Source: CAMYMQ01 sp963730305 (GTDB lineage: Bacteria; Pseudomonadota; Alphaproteobacteria; Bin65). Taken from it: a stretch of DNA of 64,000 nucleotides. Position numbers and translations under genes: made by a program. The notes below the pieces were generated by a model. It searched no databases and was not told where the DNA came from. It saw only the letters and a list, made by a program, of their open reading frames with translations. The DNA is taken from positions 517,937-581,936 of the forward strand of contig CAVSRB010000002.1 in assembly GCA_963730305.1 (NCBI GenBank), given 5' to 3'. Positions 44,031 to 53,827 of the stretch are shown piece by piece. Within the stretch, counting starts at the first letter, position 1. Every line of letters begins with the position of its first letter.

Positions 44031-44399
44031 ACTCCCCTACCAGCTAAAGCGCCGGCAGGTAAAGCCTTGATTGCCTACGATTTTGGTGTCGATGTCAAAA
44101 TCCTCGGCGACTGCAAAATCTCTGAACCAAAAAGAAAGGCCCACTTCTCAGAAGGCACGGGCCGGAGGCTTACCTTGGGAGAGTTTTGACGCTGATTGTG
44201 TTCCATCGGCTCGGAACCATGCTCCAAGGGCTCGAAGCGAGCCCATAGGCGATACTGATTGTAATGCGTTCTGAAGGCACCATTTATTGAACGCCATTAT
44301 ATTTCCAAGAAAAATACAATAAACATCTGTGGAGTGATCAATTGTTTCGACAATCGCCGAAATGGCTTTTCATGAAGCCCCTTCGAACAGGTAACCGAT
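44031..44399. other. gap, AT-rich upstream of the small gene at 44400
   Basis: No gene recognised. The last 120 bases are AT-rich (CCATTATATTTCC, AAAAATACAATAAACATC) and probably hold the promoter of the next gene. Confidence 0.4.
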
Positions 44400-44813
44400 A
44401 TGACACTGCGCCCGGAATTCATTCTGCCCCACCCGGAGTTCAACGCGTTCCTGTTCGCCACCGTCGGTGAAGAGAAGAACGGATCGGAGCTGACCGTGCT
44501 ATCGGCGCTGTCGCGGCTTGGGCTCGACCCCTGGAGCGAGGCGGAACGCCTGTCCGATCTCTCGAACGAAAAGGCAACCAGCGCGCTGGCGAGCAAGATC
44601 GCGTCGCTACCCGAAGGACACTGGAAGGCTTCCGATTCACGGTCGATCGCCGGTCGGCTGATACAGCTCCTGCCGTCTCCCGGCCCGGCCCGGCCAAAGC
44701 AGACGGCCGTCGGCGATGAGCAGAAGCCGCTTCTGGATCTTCGTCTGCGTATCCTGTGGATCGCGATCGGCGCGGCGATCCTGGCCTATTTGCTCTTCCA
44801 GAATATCCAGTAG
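44400..44813 (+). CDS. small protein with C-terminal membrane anchor; paralogue at 56219-56537
   Basis: 137 residues. The N-terminal block FNAFLFATVGEEKNGSELTV then LSALSRLGLDPWSEAERL is shared with the minus-strand gene at 56219-56537, so it is a real family. SIAGRLIQLLP follows, then a linker, and the last 20 residues (LRILWIAIGAAILAYLLFQN) form one predicted membrane helix with a very short tail, like tail-anchored proteins. Function unknown. The two paralogues bracket the P-type ATPase/acetate-kinase cluster, so I suspect a role with it. Confidence 0.72.
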   Translation: MTLRPEFILPHPEFNAFLFATVGEEKNGSELTVLSALSRLGLDPWSEAERLSDLSNEKATSALASKIASLPEGHWKASDSRSIAGRLIQLLPSPGPARPKQTAVGDEQKPLLDLRLRILWIAIGAAILAYLLFQNIQ

Positions 44814-44941
44814 GTTTTCCTCCGGGTCTCGCGTGGCGTCCGGCGGGGCGTGGGCGTAGATGGCCCGATGGGCCCGCGCACTTGGACTGAGACCTGGAAA
44901 AATGACGCCCGGTGGTGTCGCGAGATTGGTGGAAATTCGGA

Positions 44942-46275
44942 GTGGTGGCGTAAGCTCCTGATTGCAAATACCATCAAGCTGGCGGTTTGGGACCGCCGGA
45001 AGGAGCTTACGCCATAAATCATCCTACAGCATCGAGCAGCGGGCTTTCATTTACGGGCGTTGGCTGGTTCGACCCGCTAGAAGACGCCGTCCGCTTCCAT
45101 GTTCGCGGTTTCATCGAAGGGATCGTCGAAGAGGAGTTGTCGGCGGCGCTGGGCGGCCCGGCGCGGTATTAGCGCGGCGGCAACGCCGAGGGCTATCGCC
45201 ACAGTCATCGGTCGCGTCAGCTGGTCGGCACCTTCGGCGCGGTGACGATCTCGCTGCCGCGCGCCCGGCTGATCGACGAGGCGGGCAACGAGCGTAAGTG
45301 AAAGAGCGCGCATGTGCCGGCACGCAAGCGGTTCACCAAGCGCGCCGAGGCAGTGATCGCCGGCGCCTATCTAGCCGGCGCCAACACGCGCCGGGTTCGC
45401 CGGGCGTTGGCGGCCTTGTTCAGCTGCGCGATCGGCAAGGACGCAGTCAGCCGGGCCTTGCGCAAGGTGAAGAGCCATTGGGAAGCTTGGCAGGCGCGGG
45501 ACCTGTCGGGTGAGGACGTCGTCCGGCTGATCCTCGACGGCACTGGGGTCAAGGCGCGACTCGACAAGCGCGTGACCTCGATCCCGCTGCTGGTTGCGAT
45601 CGGCGTGCGCCGCGACGGTCAGAAGATCGTGCTGGCGGTGAAGAACATGGGTGGCGAGACTGAGGCGGCCTGGCGCGCGGTGCTCGACGATCTCTTCGCC
45701 CGGGGCCTGCGCCTGCCCGAGCTGGTCATCGTCAATGGCGGCAAGGGGCTGCTGGAGGCGGCCTTGGCCGGCCTCGTTCCCGAGGTGCCGGTCCAGCGCT
45801 GCACCGTGCACAACGCAAGCAACCTTCTGGCGCACGCGCCCAAGCATCTGCACGAGGAGATCAAGGCCGACTTCACCGACATGATGTACGCCCAGGATGC
45901 CAGGGCAGTAAGCGCCCGGCGCCGGGCCTTCCTAGCGAAGTGGCGTGTCCGCTGCCGCGGCGTCGCCGACAGCCTGGAGGAAGCCGGCGACCGGCTGTTG
46001 ACCTTCCTGCGCTATCCGGCCGAACAGTGGCGCTCGTTGAGGACGACCAACGCCGTCGAGCGTCTCCACGAGGAGTTCAAACGCCGCATCAAGACCCGGT
46101 GCGCGCTGCCTTCGGCGGAAATCGCCGCCATTCTCTTCTGGGCCCTCGTGGCCTCCGGGCAGGTCACGATGCGGCGGGTCGATGGCTGGCAGAGCCTCAA
46201 GCGACCACCTCTCGATCATCCCGTTGACCTCGCGGCATGACCGGATGACCCCGTGAACTGGGAGCTACGCCCAAG
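44942..46275 (+). mobile_element. degenerate IS256-family insertion sequence
   Basis: Ends carry related inverted repeats: GGTGGCGTAAGCTCC at the left and, reverse-complemented, GGGCGTAGCTCCC at the right. The transposase is broken by two in-frame stops. Near the left end GGCGTAAGCTCCT and AGGAGCTTACGCC also form a perfect 13-bp internal inverted repeat (44947-44959 and 45001-45013). Confidence 0.78.
45015..46240 (+). pseudogene. IS256-family transposase with two nonsense codons
   Basis: Mutator-type transposase read in one frame: WFDPLEDAVRFHVRGFIEGI, VEEELSAALGGPARY, stop TAG (45170-45172), RGGNAEGYRHSHRSRQLVGT, ISLPRARL, stop TGA (45299-45301, normally Trp), KRFTKRAEAVIAGAYLAGAN, then intact to the end. 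First catalytic D is in VVRLILDGTGVKARLD. The second block reads LVIVNGGKGLLEA with Asn where the family has Asp. The Glu block TTNAVERLHEEFKRR is normal. Two nonsense changes plus a lost catalytic residue make it dead. Confidence 0.88.
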
Positions 46276-46328
46276 CCAATTTCTACCAGTTATCGGACAC
46301 GACCTCTACCTGCCGGCGCAGCTCTAAC

Positions 46329-46568
46329 TCAAACTTCGGTTTCGTTTGTGGGGCGCGCGTCAGCGGCTATTGCCGCCATAACGCCAATATAGACTTCTTG
46401 CCGATCGGTGTGCCAGTAGCCGAGATACTCGCGACAATGAGAGCACTCTATCTCTTCCCCCTTGCGGAGATTATCGTCAACTATCAGTCGGTTCTGCCAA
46501 TGGCAACTTGGACAAGTGATCATTACTTCATTGCCACCAACGAACAAAGTGCGCCGGAACGGCATCAT
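46329..46568 (-). CDS. small zinc-ribbon protein
   Basis: 79 residues. Four cysteines in two CxxC pairs (ITCPSCHWQNRL and IECSHCREYLGYW) make a zinc ribbon. The start is set by the strong ribosome binding site GAGGAGG ahead of two ATGs (46568 or 46565). It resembles small ribbons that assist regulation, but no family is recognised. It lies upstream of the CBS gene's 3' end, same strand, between an IS256 remnant and the cluster. Confidence 0.6.
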   Translation of the reverse strand: MMPFRRTLFVGGNEVMITCPSCHWQNRLIVDDNLRKGEEIECSHCREYLGYWHTDRQEVYIGVMAAIAADARPTNETEV

Positions 46569-46820
46569 TGTTGCCTCCTCACGGACGTTTGGAATGACAC
46601 AAATTTTTTCTTGTGAGACATTTCTGGTAAATTGATATTGAATTGGATCAACGCGATGTTGCGGCGGATTCATAGCTCACAAACTCGGCGAGCTTCATCG
46701 CCGCTGCTATAGCCGAATTATGCAATGTGGACATTGCTTCGAACCGCGCTGGTCGGAAGCACGACGTGTGTCCGCTCAAAGCGCGGGATGTGACGGCGCC
46801 GACTGTCACCCGTTCCAAAC

Positions 46821-47285
46821 TTAGCAAGGATTTCCGCGCCACGCCTCCCGCGCGGCAGCGATCCAATTTTGCTCGAGTCGTTCGCAATCAAGGGGTGCTT
46901 CGAATGATGGAACGTGGCGGCGTCGTAACAGCAGATCTCCATGAACCAGAACACCAATCGGATGTTCCTCGCGGTCGAGCACGACTGCGCGATCGACTTG
47001 CCGCTTTGCCATCGCACGGAACGCCGCGACGCCATCCTCGTCCGCGTAGTAGCGATAACAGTCGGTGCTCAAAGCCCGGCGTATCAGCGTCCGACAGGGG
47101 TCGTGCAGATTTCCCGCCGTTGCCAACGCGACCGCACGTGCGGTCAGCATTCCCACGAGACGGTGGCCGCCATCAGTCACAGGAAGGCAGTCGACGCCAT
47201 CCTTGCTCATACTGAGCGTGGCGTGGTGAAGAGAGTCGGAAGCATTCAGCACACTGGTGTAGATCATAAAATTGCTGACACGCAT
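46821..47285 (-). CDS. CBS domain-containing protein
   Basis: 154 residues containing a CBS pair: MRVSNFMIYTSVLNASDSLH, SKDGVDCLPVTDGGHRLVGM and LTARAVAL in the first domain, and AMAKRQVDRAVVLDREEHPI then GVLVHGDLLL in the second. CBS pairs bind adenine nucleotides and sense energy state. GGAGGA precedes the start at 9 bases. A gene of this kind beside a universal stress protein and ATPases fits an energy-responsive cluster. Confidence 0.82.
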   Translation of the reverse strand: MRVSNFMIYTSVLNASDSLHHATLSMSKDGVDCLPVTDGGHRLVGMLTARAVALATAGNLHDPCRTLIRRALSTDCYRYYADEDGVAAFRAMAKRQVDRAVVLDREEHPIGVLVHGDLLLRRRHVPSFEAPLDCERLEQNWIAAAREAWRGNPC

Positions 47286-47940
47286 GACATTATTCCTCCA
47301 TCTCGATACGGTCACCGAGCCGAAGAGAAAAATCAGTCACGGCTGGAGGGGGACACCAGCAATGGCCGGCTTGCCCATGAACCACGTCGAGGCTTACGGC
47401 ACGGGCCACCTTGGACGGGCTAGGATCGCGATCGAAATCAATATTACGAGCGACCGTTGCGGCGGGCGCTAACTTAGATTAGCAAAGCGCCTGGCTAGGG
47501 TCCGACGGCATGCGCCATCGCTTGGCAGTGGCCTGCCCCTGTCGTCATTCCGTGCGCTGCGCCGCTGCGAGCGCGGTTCGACATGGCAACCCGCCAGCAT
47601 CTCGACTTAGTCTCATCCGAGCCCACCGGCCTCCACTAAAAGGAATCGAACTTTCAACATTGGTTTCGCGCTGCAACAGACCGCCTAGGGATTTCCAGAG
47701 AGTACCGGTTCTCAGATCTGAGACGCACCGCCGCAAATGGCCTTGCCGATCTTGGTTGCAGCGAAAGCGAAATTCTTCGCTGACGGGCCACAAGTCGCGC
47801 CAAATGGCTGGCGTCTTCTTTCGCCCAACAAGCAGACAGGCACAGATGGCAAGCGAACGTCTGAACAAAAGATTCGGAAAATTATTCGGAAAGCCCTCCA
47901 AGCAAACAGAGGGCGAATAGCGCAGATCGACGCTAAGTCA
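47286..47940. other. gap without a confident gene
   Basis: Overlapping frames on both strands, about 47510-47920 plus and 47545-47901 minus, with no recognisable domain. Neither has a good ribosome binding site. The plus frame's end (RLNKRFGKLFGKPSKQTEGE) is basic and lysine-rich. I do not call either. Confidence 0.35.
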
Positions 47941-48231
47941 TTAGAAAAATTGGCGGAGTGGGTGGGGCTGGCGTCGAACAGTCTCTGTATTATCCAGCCG
48001 TGACGGCAATTCGGAAGATCCGCCTTTCAGGTCTTCTTCTACACCTGCGAGAGCCGCCCAAATCTCGACAAGGGTCAGCCAGTCTGCATGACCGTGATGT
48101 GGGGGAACGTCCCAATCGAAAATCTTGCGGTATTTTTCGACCAGTTTCCTGGCATCGGCAACCAGCGCATCGCGGTGTCTGTCCAGCTCTACCTGTTCCA
48201 GGTCCTGCACGGCTTTCGCTCCTTGCTGCAT
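47941..48231 (-). CDS. hypothetical protein after the P-type ATPase gene
   Basis: 96 residues: helical MQQGAKAVQDLEQVELDRHR, DALVADARKLVEKYRKIFDW, then DVPPHHGHADWLTLVEIWAA and LAGVEEDLKGG. The C-terminal 25 residues look disordered. It starts three bases after the ATPase stop on the same strand, so it is very likely the last gene of that operon. No family recognised. Confidence 0.55.
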   Translation of the reverse strand: MQQGAKAVQDLEQVELDRHRDALVADARKLVEKYRKIFDWDVPPHHGHADWLTLVEIWAALAGVEEDLKGGSSELPSRLDNTETVRRQPHPLRQFF

Positions 48232-48234
48232 GGC

Positions 48235-50745
48235 TCAGTTGGCAGGCTTCGTCGACGCGATCGGGGGCGAGACCGGCGCCTGCCGAGTGGCGCCATCTCG
48301 CCCGAGCAGCCGGTAGGCGAGCAGCTTCACCCTGTCGGTCGCCAGGAACCAGAGTAGGGAGTAACCCCAGACGATTGCGGCCCAGCCCCAGCCGAGCGGG
48401 AACATGAACAGGCCGTATACGGCGATCAAGGTCGCGAGGACCTGCGTTCCCAGCACCGCGGCCAGCAGGACGGGCGCCGGCCGGATTGACCAGAACGGGC
48501 CGCGTGTGCGCGTCTGGAAGATCGTCAGGTGCCCGGCCACCGACAGGAGCAGGTACATAAGTGTCTGGATATGCGGCCGGTCGAGGTGGAACACCCTGTC
48601 GGCCAGAAAAAACAGGGTGAACGCGGCGATCGGGCCCACCACGCCGAGGGTCGAGGCGATCCAGAGGACTGTACGCATGTCCCACGCCTCCGGCTCGTTC
48701 TTGTAGCGTACGGTGTCATAGGCGATCGACAGGATCGCCCCGTCATTCAGCAGCGCCAGCATGACGATCATGATCGCCGTGAGCGGGAAGAAATTGAATG
48801 CCAGGATCGCCAGCGTGATGAACAGAAGAACTCGCAGCGTCTCGGCGATACGATAGATGGCGTAGCTGTTCATTCGCTGGAAGATCTTGCGGCTTTCCTT
48901 GATGGCGTCGATGATCACCGAGAGGCCGGGCGTCGTCAGCACGATGGAGGCCGCAGCCCGCGCGGCGTCTGTCGCGCCATCGACGGCGATGCCGCAGTCG
49001 GCCTTCTTCAAAGCCGGCGCATCGTTCACGCCGTCGCCCGTCATGCCCACGATGTGGCCGCGTTCCTGCAGGATCTCGACAAGGCGGAACTTGTGTTCCG
49101 GAAACACTTGCGCGAATCCGTCCGCCGTCTCGATCGAGGCCGCAAGCGCCGCACTGGTCTTGCCCTCGGCCTCGCCCAGCATCCCGGCATCCAAGATGTC
49201 GGAGCCTAGCCCCAGAACCTTCGAGGTCTCCCGGGCAATGGCGATCGCATCGCCGGTCACCATCTTCACCGAGACGCCCATCGCCTCAGCGGTCTCGATG
49301 GTGGCCTTCGCGTCGGGGCGCGGCGGATCCGAGAGGGGCAGGACGCCGAGGAAGGACCACGCCCCGTCGCCCTCCGCCCGCGCCACACCGAGCGAGCGGA
49401 AGCCGCGCTCGGCGAAGTCCTGCACGGCCCTGTCCGCCTCGGCCCGATCCCCGTCGGGGGTCAGCGCGAGGATCATCTGGGGCGCGCCCTTGGTCACCTT
49501 GAAGCTGGCTCCATCCGGCCCGGTCACCGTCGCTTCCGTCCGTTTATGGACGGGGTCGAACGGCATGAAATGCCCGACCTTGAAGGCGCTCAGCGCGGCC
49601 GCGTCCTTCACTCCCGCCATGACGGCGAGATCGATGGTGTCATTGTTCGCCGCGCTCGAGGCGAGCGCCCCGGCCAGGATCACGTCGTCCGCCGCCACGC
49701 CGTTCGCGGCGAAGGGCTCGCCAAGCGACAGCTTGTTCTGCGTGAGCGTGCCGGTCTTGTCGGAGCAAAGCGTGTCGACGCCGGCCAGTTCCTCGATCGC
49801 CACCAGGCGGCTGACGATCGCCTTCTTCTTTGCGAGCAGGCCGGCGCCGACGGCCATCGTGACCGAGAGCACGGTCGGCATCGCCACCGGAATCGCGGCC
49901 ACGGTCAGCACCAGCGCGAATTCCAGCGTGTCCAGCAGCGGGTTGCCGCGCCAGATCGAGATCGCCACGATCAACGCAACCATCGCCACCGCGAGAATGA
50001 TCAGATAGTTGCCGATCTTGAGGACGGCCTGCTGGAAATGGCTGACGGTACGGGCCGTGTCCACGAGCTTTGCCGTCTTGCCGAAATACGTGTTGCTTCC
50101 GGTGGCGTAGACAAGCGCGCCGATTTCGCCCCGCCGCAGGACCGACCCGGAATAGACCGCGTCGCCCGGATTGCGGGTCGCGGGGAGGGATTCGCCGGTC
50201 AGCGCGGATTCGTCCACCTCGACCGCGTCGCCATCCAGCAGGCGCGCATCGGCCGGCACGACGTCCCCGAGCCGGATGCGGATGACGTCGCCCGGAACCA
50301 GCTCGCTCGACGGCGGCGTGATCCATTTGCCGTCGCGCAGCACCCGTGCGGTAGAGGCGAGCCTGGCCTTGAGCGCCTCGACCGCGTTACCGGCCTGCCG
50401 CTCCTCCCAGAACCCGATCAGTCCGTTAGCGAGCAGCAACACGACGATGATGCCGAAGTCCGCCCAGTGGCCCACGATTCCGGACAGGATCGCGGCCGCC
50501 TCGATCATCCAGGGGATCGGCCCCCAGAAGTAGCCGAGGAAGTTCAGGAGCGCGCTGGTCTTCTTCTCGGCGATCTCGTTGGGACCGTACCGGGCAAGCC
50601 GCTTGGCAGCTTCGGCCCCGATCAGCCCGTCGGGCGACGATTCCAGTCCGGCTTGCAGATCCGCCATCGGCATGGTTTTCATGTCGTCGGCGGCGGTTGC
50701 AGCCTTCGTCCCGGCGGTGCCGGCAGAACGTGCTTCGGATGTCAT
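48235..50745 (-). CDS. plasma-membrane proton-efflux P-type ATPase
   Basis: 836 residues, P-type ATPase subfamily IIIA (fungal and plant proton-pump type). The actuator motif is DESALTGESLPATR (about residues 178-191). The phosphorylated Asp is D329 in LCSDKTGTLTQNKLSL. The hinge motif is MTGDGVNDAPALKKADCGIA. The N-terminal part is YGPNEIAEKKTSALLNFLGY, and ten or so membrane helices are present, with TVAAIPVAMPTVLSVTM as the M4 motif of this subfamily. It would pump protons out at the cost of ATP, useful for pH or voltage control when respiration fails. It lies 61 bases after the universal stress gene. Confidence 0.92.
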   Translation of the reverse strand: MTSEARSAGTAGTKAATAADDMKTMPMADLQAGLESSPDGLIGAEAAKRLARYGPNEIAEKKTSALLNFLGYFWGPIPWMIEAAAILSGIVGHWADFGIIVVLLLANGLIGFWEERQAGNAVEALKARLASTARVLRDGKWITPPSSELVPGDVIRIRLGDVVPADARLLDGDAVEVDESALTGESLPATRNPGDAVYSGSVLRRGEIGALVYATGSNTYFGKTAKLVDTARTVSHFQQAVLKIGNYLIILAVAMVALIVAISIWRGNPLLDTLEFALVLTVAAIPVAMPTVLSVTMAVGAGLLAKKKAIVSRLVAIEELAGVDTLCSDKTGTLTQNKLSLGEPFAANGVAADDVILAGALASSAANNDTIDLAVMAGVKDAAALSAFKVGHFMPFDPVHKRTEATVTGPDGASFKVTKGAPQMILALTPDGDRAEADRAVQDFAERGFRSLGVARAEGDGAWSFLGVLPLSDPPRPDAKATIETAEAMGVSVKMVTGDAIAIARETSKVLGLGSDILDAGMLGEAEGKTSAALAASIETADGFAQVFPEHKFRLVEILQERGHIVGMTGDGVNDAPALKKADCGIAVDGATDAARAAASIVLTTPGLSVIIDAIKESRKIFQRMNSYAIYRIAETLRVLLFITLAILAFNFFPLTAIMIVMLALLNDGAILSIAYDTVRYKNEPEAWDMRTVLWIASTLGVVGPIAAFTLFFLADRVFHLDRPHIQTLMYLLLSVAGHLTIFQTRTRGPFWSIRPAPVLLAAVLGTQVLATLIAVYGLFMFPLGWGWAAIVWGYSLLWFLATDRVKLLAYRLLGRDGATRQAPVSPPIASTKPAN

Positions 50746-50806
50746 TCTGGGGGCTCCCCCTGTTCGAACCGCCGCGATTGAACGGGCATCGGGTCCTTCC
50801 GGCCGG

Positions 50807-51245
50807 TCACGGCACCACGATCACGGGCATCTCGGCGAGGCTGACCAGCTTCTGCGAGACGCTGCCGAGCAGCAGCCCTTTCAGCTGCCCGTCGCCGCGT
50901 TTGCCGACCACGACGGCGTCGACCTGCCGTTCGCGCGCATAATCGAGGGTCGCGACGACCGCATCCCCGTGGCGGGACTCGAGGATCGGCGGTCTGCCGC
51001 CCGAAGTCTTCGGCCAGATGCCGCGCGCCTTGCAGGATCTTGCCGGAATTGCTTGCCAGAAGCTCCTCGAACCAACGGCTCTCGGTTTTGCGCAAGCCCT
51101 TGAGAATGCCGCCTGGCAGACCGTAGCCGCCGATGACGTTCAGAATGAACAGGTCGGCTCCCTCGGCCGCGGCGAGATCGGCAGCGAACCGGATGGCGCG
51201 GTCCGCGCCATCCGAGCCGTCGGTCGCGACAAGAATTCGTTTCAT
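50807..51245 (-). CDS. universal stress protein, UspA family (one frameshift)
   Basis: About 145 residues after rejoining. The first part begins MKRILVATDGSDGADRAIRF then AADLAAAEGADLFILNVIGG. Near 50998 the frame changes; the other frame gives DAVVATLDYARERQVDAVVV, GKRGDGQLKGLLLGSVSQKL and VSLAEMPVIVVP. The GxxGxxxxLLLGSVS block is the nucleotide-binding loop of the family. The start overlaps the acetate-kinase stop (ATGA). Confidence 0.85.
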
Positions 51246-52465
51246 CCGGCGCTCCTGTGACAGCGGTCTGTGGGTGGTTCGGCAGCGCGGATCAGCGCCC
51301 AGGCGTGGTCCGCGATCATCAGTTCCTCGTTGGTTGGAATGACCCACGCGGACACGCGGCTGTCCGGGGCCGAGATCCGCGGGCCGCCCTTGGCGTTCGC
51401 GCCTGCGTCGAGTTCCAGGCCAAGCCAGGCGAGGCGTTCGCAGACGGCCGCGCGCAGAGACGCCGCGTTCTCGCCGATCCCAGCGGTGAAGACGAAGGCG
51501 TCGAGGCCGTCGAGCGCCGCGGCATAGGCGCCGGCGTATCTGGTGATGGCGTAGACGAAATGCGCGACGGCCGCCGCGGCGCGGGGGTCGGGGCTGGTCT
51601 CCAGCACCCGCATGTCGTCGCTGATGCCCGAGAGACCGAGAAGGCCCGACTTCTCATAAAGCATCGCCTCAAGGGACTTCACGTCGTAGAGGCCAGCACG
51701 CAGCAGATAGAACAACGCGCCCGCCGGCACGTCGCCCGAGCGTGTGGCCATCGGCAGGCCCGAGATGGCCCCAAAGCCCATCGTCGTGTCGATGCTGCGC
51801 CCGTCGAGCATCGCGCACATGCTGGCGCCGCCTCCGAGATGGGCGACGATGACGCGCCGCGCCCCGGGCGCGAAACGGGGCAGCTGCTGGCTGATGTAAT
51901 CGTAGGAAATGCCGTGGTAGCCCCAGTGGCGCACCCCGGCGTCGCGCACCTCCTGCGGCAGTGCGTAGGTCTGCGCCACCTCGGGCATCGTCCGGTGGAA
52001 TGAGCTGTCGAAACAGGCGATCTGCGGCAGCCCCGGGAACGCCTCGGAAAATGCGCGCGCGCCGCGGACGTTGAAGGCTTGGTGCGAGGGCTCCATCGCG
52101 CTGAGCGCGTCGAGCTCGTCCAGCACCCCGGGCGTGATCAGCGCCGGCGCCTGGTGGCGGGCCCCGCCCAGCACCACGCGATGGCCGGCGCCGATGATGG
52201 TGACGTGCTTCAGGTTCGCCTCGATCCAGGACAGCACGAAGTGGAGCGCCGTCCTATGGTCGATGGTATGCCCTTTGCCCCACGCATGACTGCCGAGCGG
52301 CGCCTTCGCCGCGTCAGTGACGGCGAATTCCGGATCGTCCTGCATGGCCGTGATTGCGCCATGGCAGAGCGGCTCAGGCCGGTCACGGGAGCCCTGCGCA
52401 TAGGTACCGAACTTCAGGCTCGTCGATCCGGAGTTGAAGACCACGATCGCGTCGGTCATCGCCAT
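51242..52465 (-). CDS. ackA: acetate/propionate-type kinase
   Basis: 407 residues of the acetate kinase family: VVFNSGSTSLKFGTYAQGSR (phosphate loop), VLGGARHQAPALI with the catalytic His-Arg region, FDSSFHRTMPEVAQTYALP, HWGYHGISYDYISQQL, VIVAHLGGGASMCAMLDGRS and FVFTAGIGENAASLRAAV. It transfers phosphate from an acyl phosphate to ADP, making ATP. The start directly follows the stop of the acyltransferase gene; MTDAI six bases in is an alternative. Exact acyl specificity cannot be read from sequence. Confidence 0.93.
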   Translation of the reverse strand: MAMTDAIVVFNSGSTSLKFGTYAQGSRDRPEPLCHGAITAMQDDPEFAVTDAAKAPLGSHAWGKGHTIDHRTALHFVLSWIEANLKHVTIIGAGHRVVLGGARHQAPALITPGVLDELDALSAMEPSHQAFNVRGARAFSEAFPGLPQIACFDSSFHRTMPEVAQTYALPQEVRDAGVRHWGYHGISYDYISQQLPRFAPGARRVIVAHLGGGASMCAMLDGRSIDTTMGFGAISGLPMATRSGDVPAGALFYLLRAGLYDVKSLEAMLYEKSGLLGLSGISDDMRVLETSPDPRAAAAVAHFVYAITRYAGAYAAALDGLDAFVFTAGIGENAASLRAAVCERLAWLGLELDAGANAKGGPRISAPDSRVSAWVIPTNEELMIADHAWALIRAAEPPTDRCHRSAG

Positions 52466-53827
52466 CTACCCCGCCGCCGTAGGGCCGAGAACGCCGGGGT
52501 CGCGCACCAGCGCTGCGGCGTAGAGGACGGAGGCCGCAGCGGAAAACAGGCGCGTGGCGACGGTGTCAGCCCGGCTGGTCAGGATCGCCGGCACGCGCGC
52601 GCCGACGACGATGCCGGCCATCTGCGCATCGGCCATGAAGGAGAGGTTCTTGTAGACCATGTTGCCCGCGTCGATGTTTGGCACCAGCAGCACGTCGGCG
52701 ATGCCGGCGACCGGCGAGGTGATGTGCTTGACCTTCGCGGCCTCGATATCCACCGCGGCGTCGAGGTCGAGCGGCCCGTCGACCACGCCGTCGACGATCT
52801 GCCCGCGATCCGCCATCTTGGCGAGGATCGCGCCGTCGACGGTCGCCTGCATCCGGGTCTCGACCATCTCGACCGCAGCGAGCACGGCGACCTTCGGCGT
52901 CTCCATGCCGACCGCCCGGGCAAAGCCGATCGCGTTCTGGCAGATGTCGCGCTTCTGGTCGGTGGTCGGCGCGATGTTCAGCGCCACGTCGGTAAGGATG
53001 AAGCGCCGGGAATAGGTCGGGGCCGACATCAGCGCGCAATGGCTGAGCGTGCGGGCCGCGCGCAGGCGCGACTCCGCCTGCATGATGGCGTGAAGAAACT
53101 GATCGGTGTGCAGGCTCCCCTTCATCAGCGCGCCGAGCTCTCCCGCCCCGGCGGCCATCGCGGCCGCCCGCGCCGCGTCTTCGGGGGTCGCGGCCTCGAC
53201 GATCCGGCAGCGCGAGATGTCGAGCTTCGCGGCTTCCGCGATGCGCTTCATCCCGTCGCCGGGGCCGTAGAGCACGGGCACAATCAGATCGGCCGCCGCC
53301 GCCGCGACCGCCCCGGCGAGCGCGTCGGCGCTGCAGGGATGGACGACACCGGTCAGCATCGGCTCCAGCTCCCTGCACGCGTCGAGTAGCCCTTCCAGCC
53401 GGTGCTCGGCGACCTCGACGACCTGACGCACGGTGGGGGCGAGAACGTCGAGGATGGCGGTCGCCACCACCCGTCCAGCCGCGTCCGTGCAGGCGCCGTC
53501 GAGCACGACGACCCCGTCCCCAGCGAGCTTTTCCCGCACGACCAGCCGTGCCGTCATCTTGGCGCCGACCGGCAGCGGGCCCTCGAGCCGGACCGAGGCG
53601 GCACGGATCGAACTGCCGGGGCCAGGTAACCTCGATCCGGCGAGCGCGACGAGGATTCCGGTGACGAGGCCTGCCGCATCCTGGCTCTGGCCCGATGCGG
53701 ACAGGACGTCCTGGTTGCCGAAGGCGGCGCCCCATGCCCGCAGGTCGGCGGCGCTCAGCGTTCTCCCGGCGGAAACGGTCTCCCCCACCGCGATCTCGTC
53801 GAAGGTTCTGTTGACCAGGGACGACAT
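52466..53827 (-). CDS. bifunctional MaoC-like hydratase/phosphate acyltransferase
   Basis: 453 residues. N-terminal about 150 residues form a MaoC/hot-dog hydratase domain (NRTFDEIAVGETVSAGRTLS, ADLRAWGAAFGNQDVLSA). The rest is a phosphate acetyl/butyryl transferase (VVHPCSADALAGAVAAAAAD, LHTDQFLHAIMQAESRLRAA, ILTDVALNIAPTTDQKRDIC, VAVLAAVEMVETRMQATVDG and ADVLLVPNIDAGNMVYKNLS). It would hydrate/dehydrate an enoyl-CoA and convert acyl-CoA plus phosphate to acyl phosphate. The start overlaps the DUF3141 stop (ATGA) and the kinase gene follows directly. Confidence 0.92.
   Translation of the reverse strand: MSSLVNRTFDEIAVGETVSAGRTLSAADLRAWGAAFGNQDVLSASGQSQDAAGLVTGILVALAGSRLPGPGSSIRAASVRLEGPLPVGAKMTARLVVREKLAGDGVVVLDGACTDAAGRVVATAILDVLAPTVRQVVEVAEHRLEGLLDACRELEPMLTGVVHPCSADALAGAVAAAAADLIVPVLYGPGDGMKRIAEAAKLDISRCRIVEAATPEDAARAAAMAAGAGELGALMKGSLHTDQFLHAIMQAESRLRAARTLSHCALMSAPTYSRRFILTDVALNIAPTTDQKRDICQNAIGFARAVGMETPKVAVLAAVEMVETRMQATVDGAILAKMADRGQIVDGVVDGPLDLDAAVDIEAAKVKHITSPVAGIADVLLVPNIDAGNMVYKNLSFMADAQMAGIVVGARVPAILTSRADTVATRLFSAAASVLYAAALVRDPGVLGPTAAG

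Noticed and set aside
47510..47920. Overlapping frames on both strands
   Set aside because: No domain, no ribosome binding site, and each overlaps the other.
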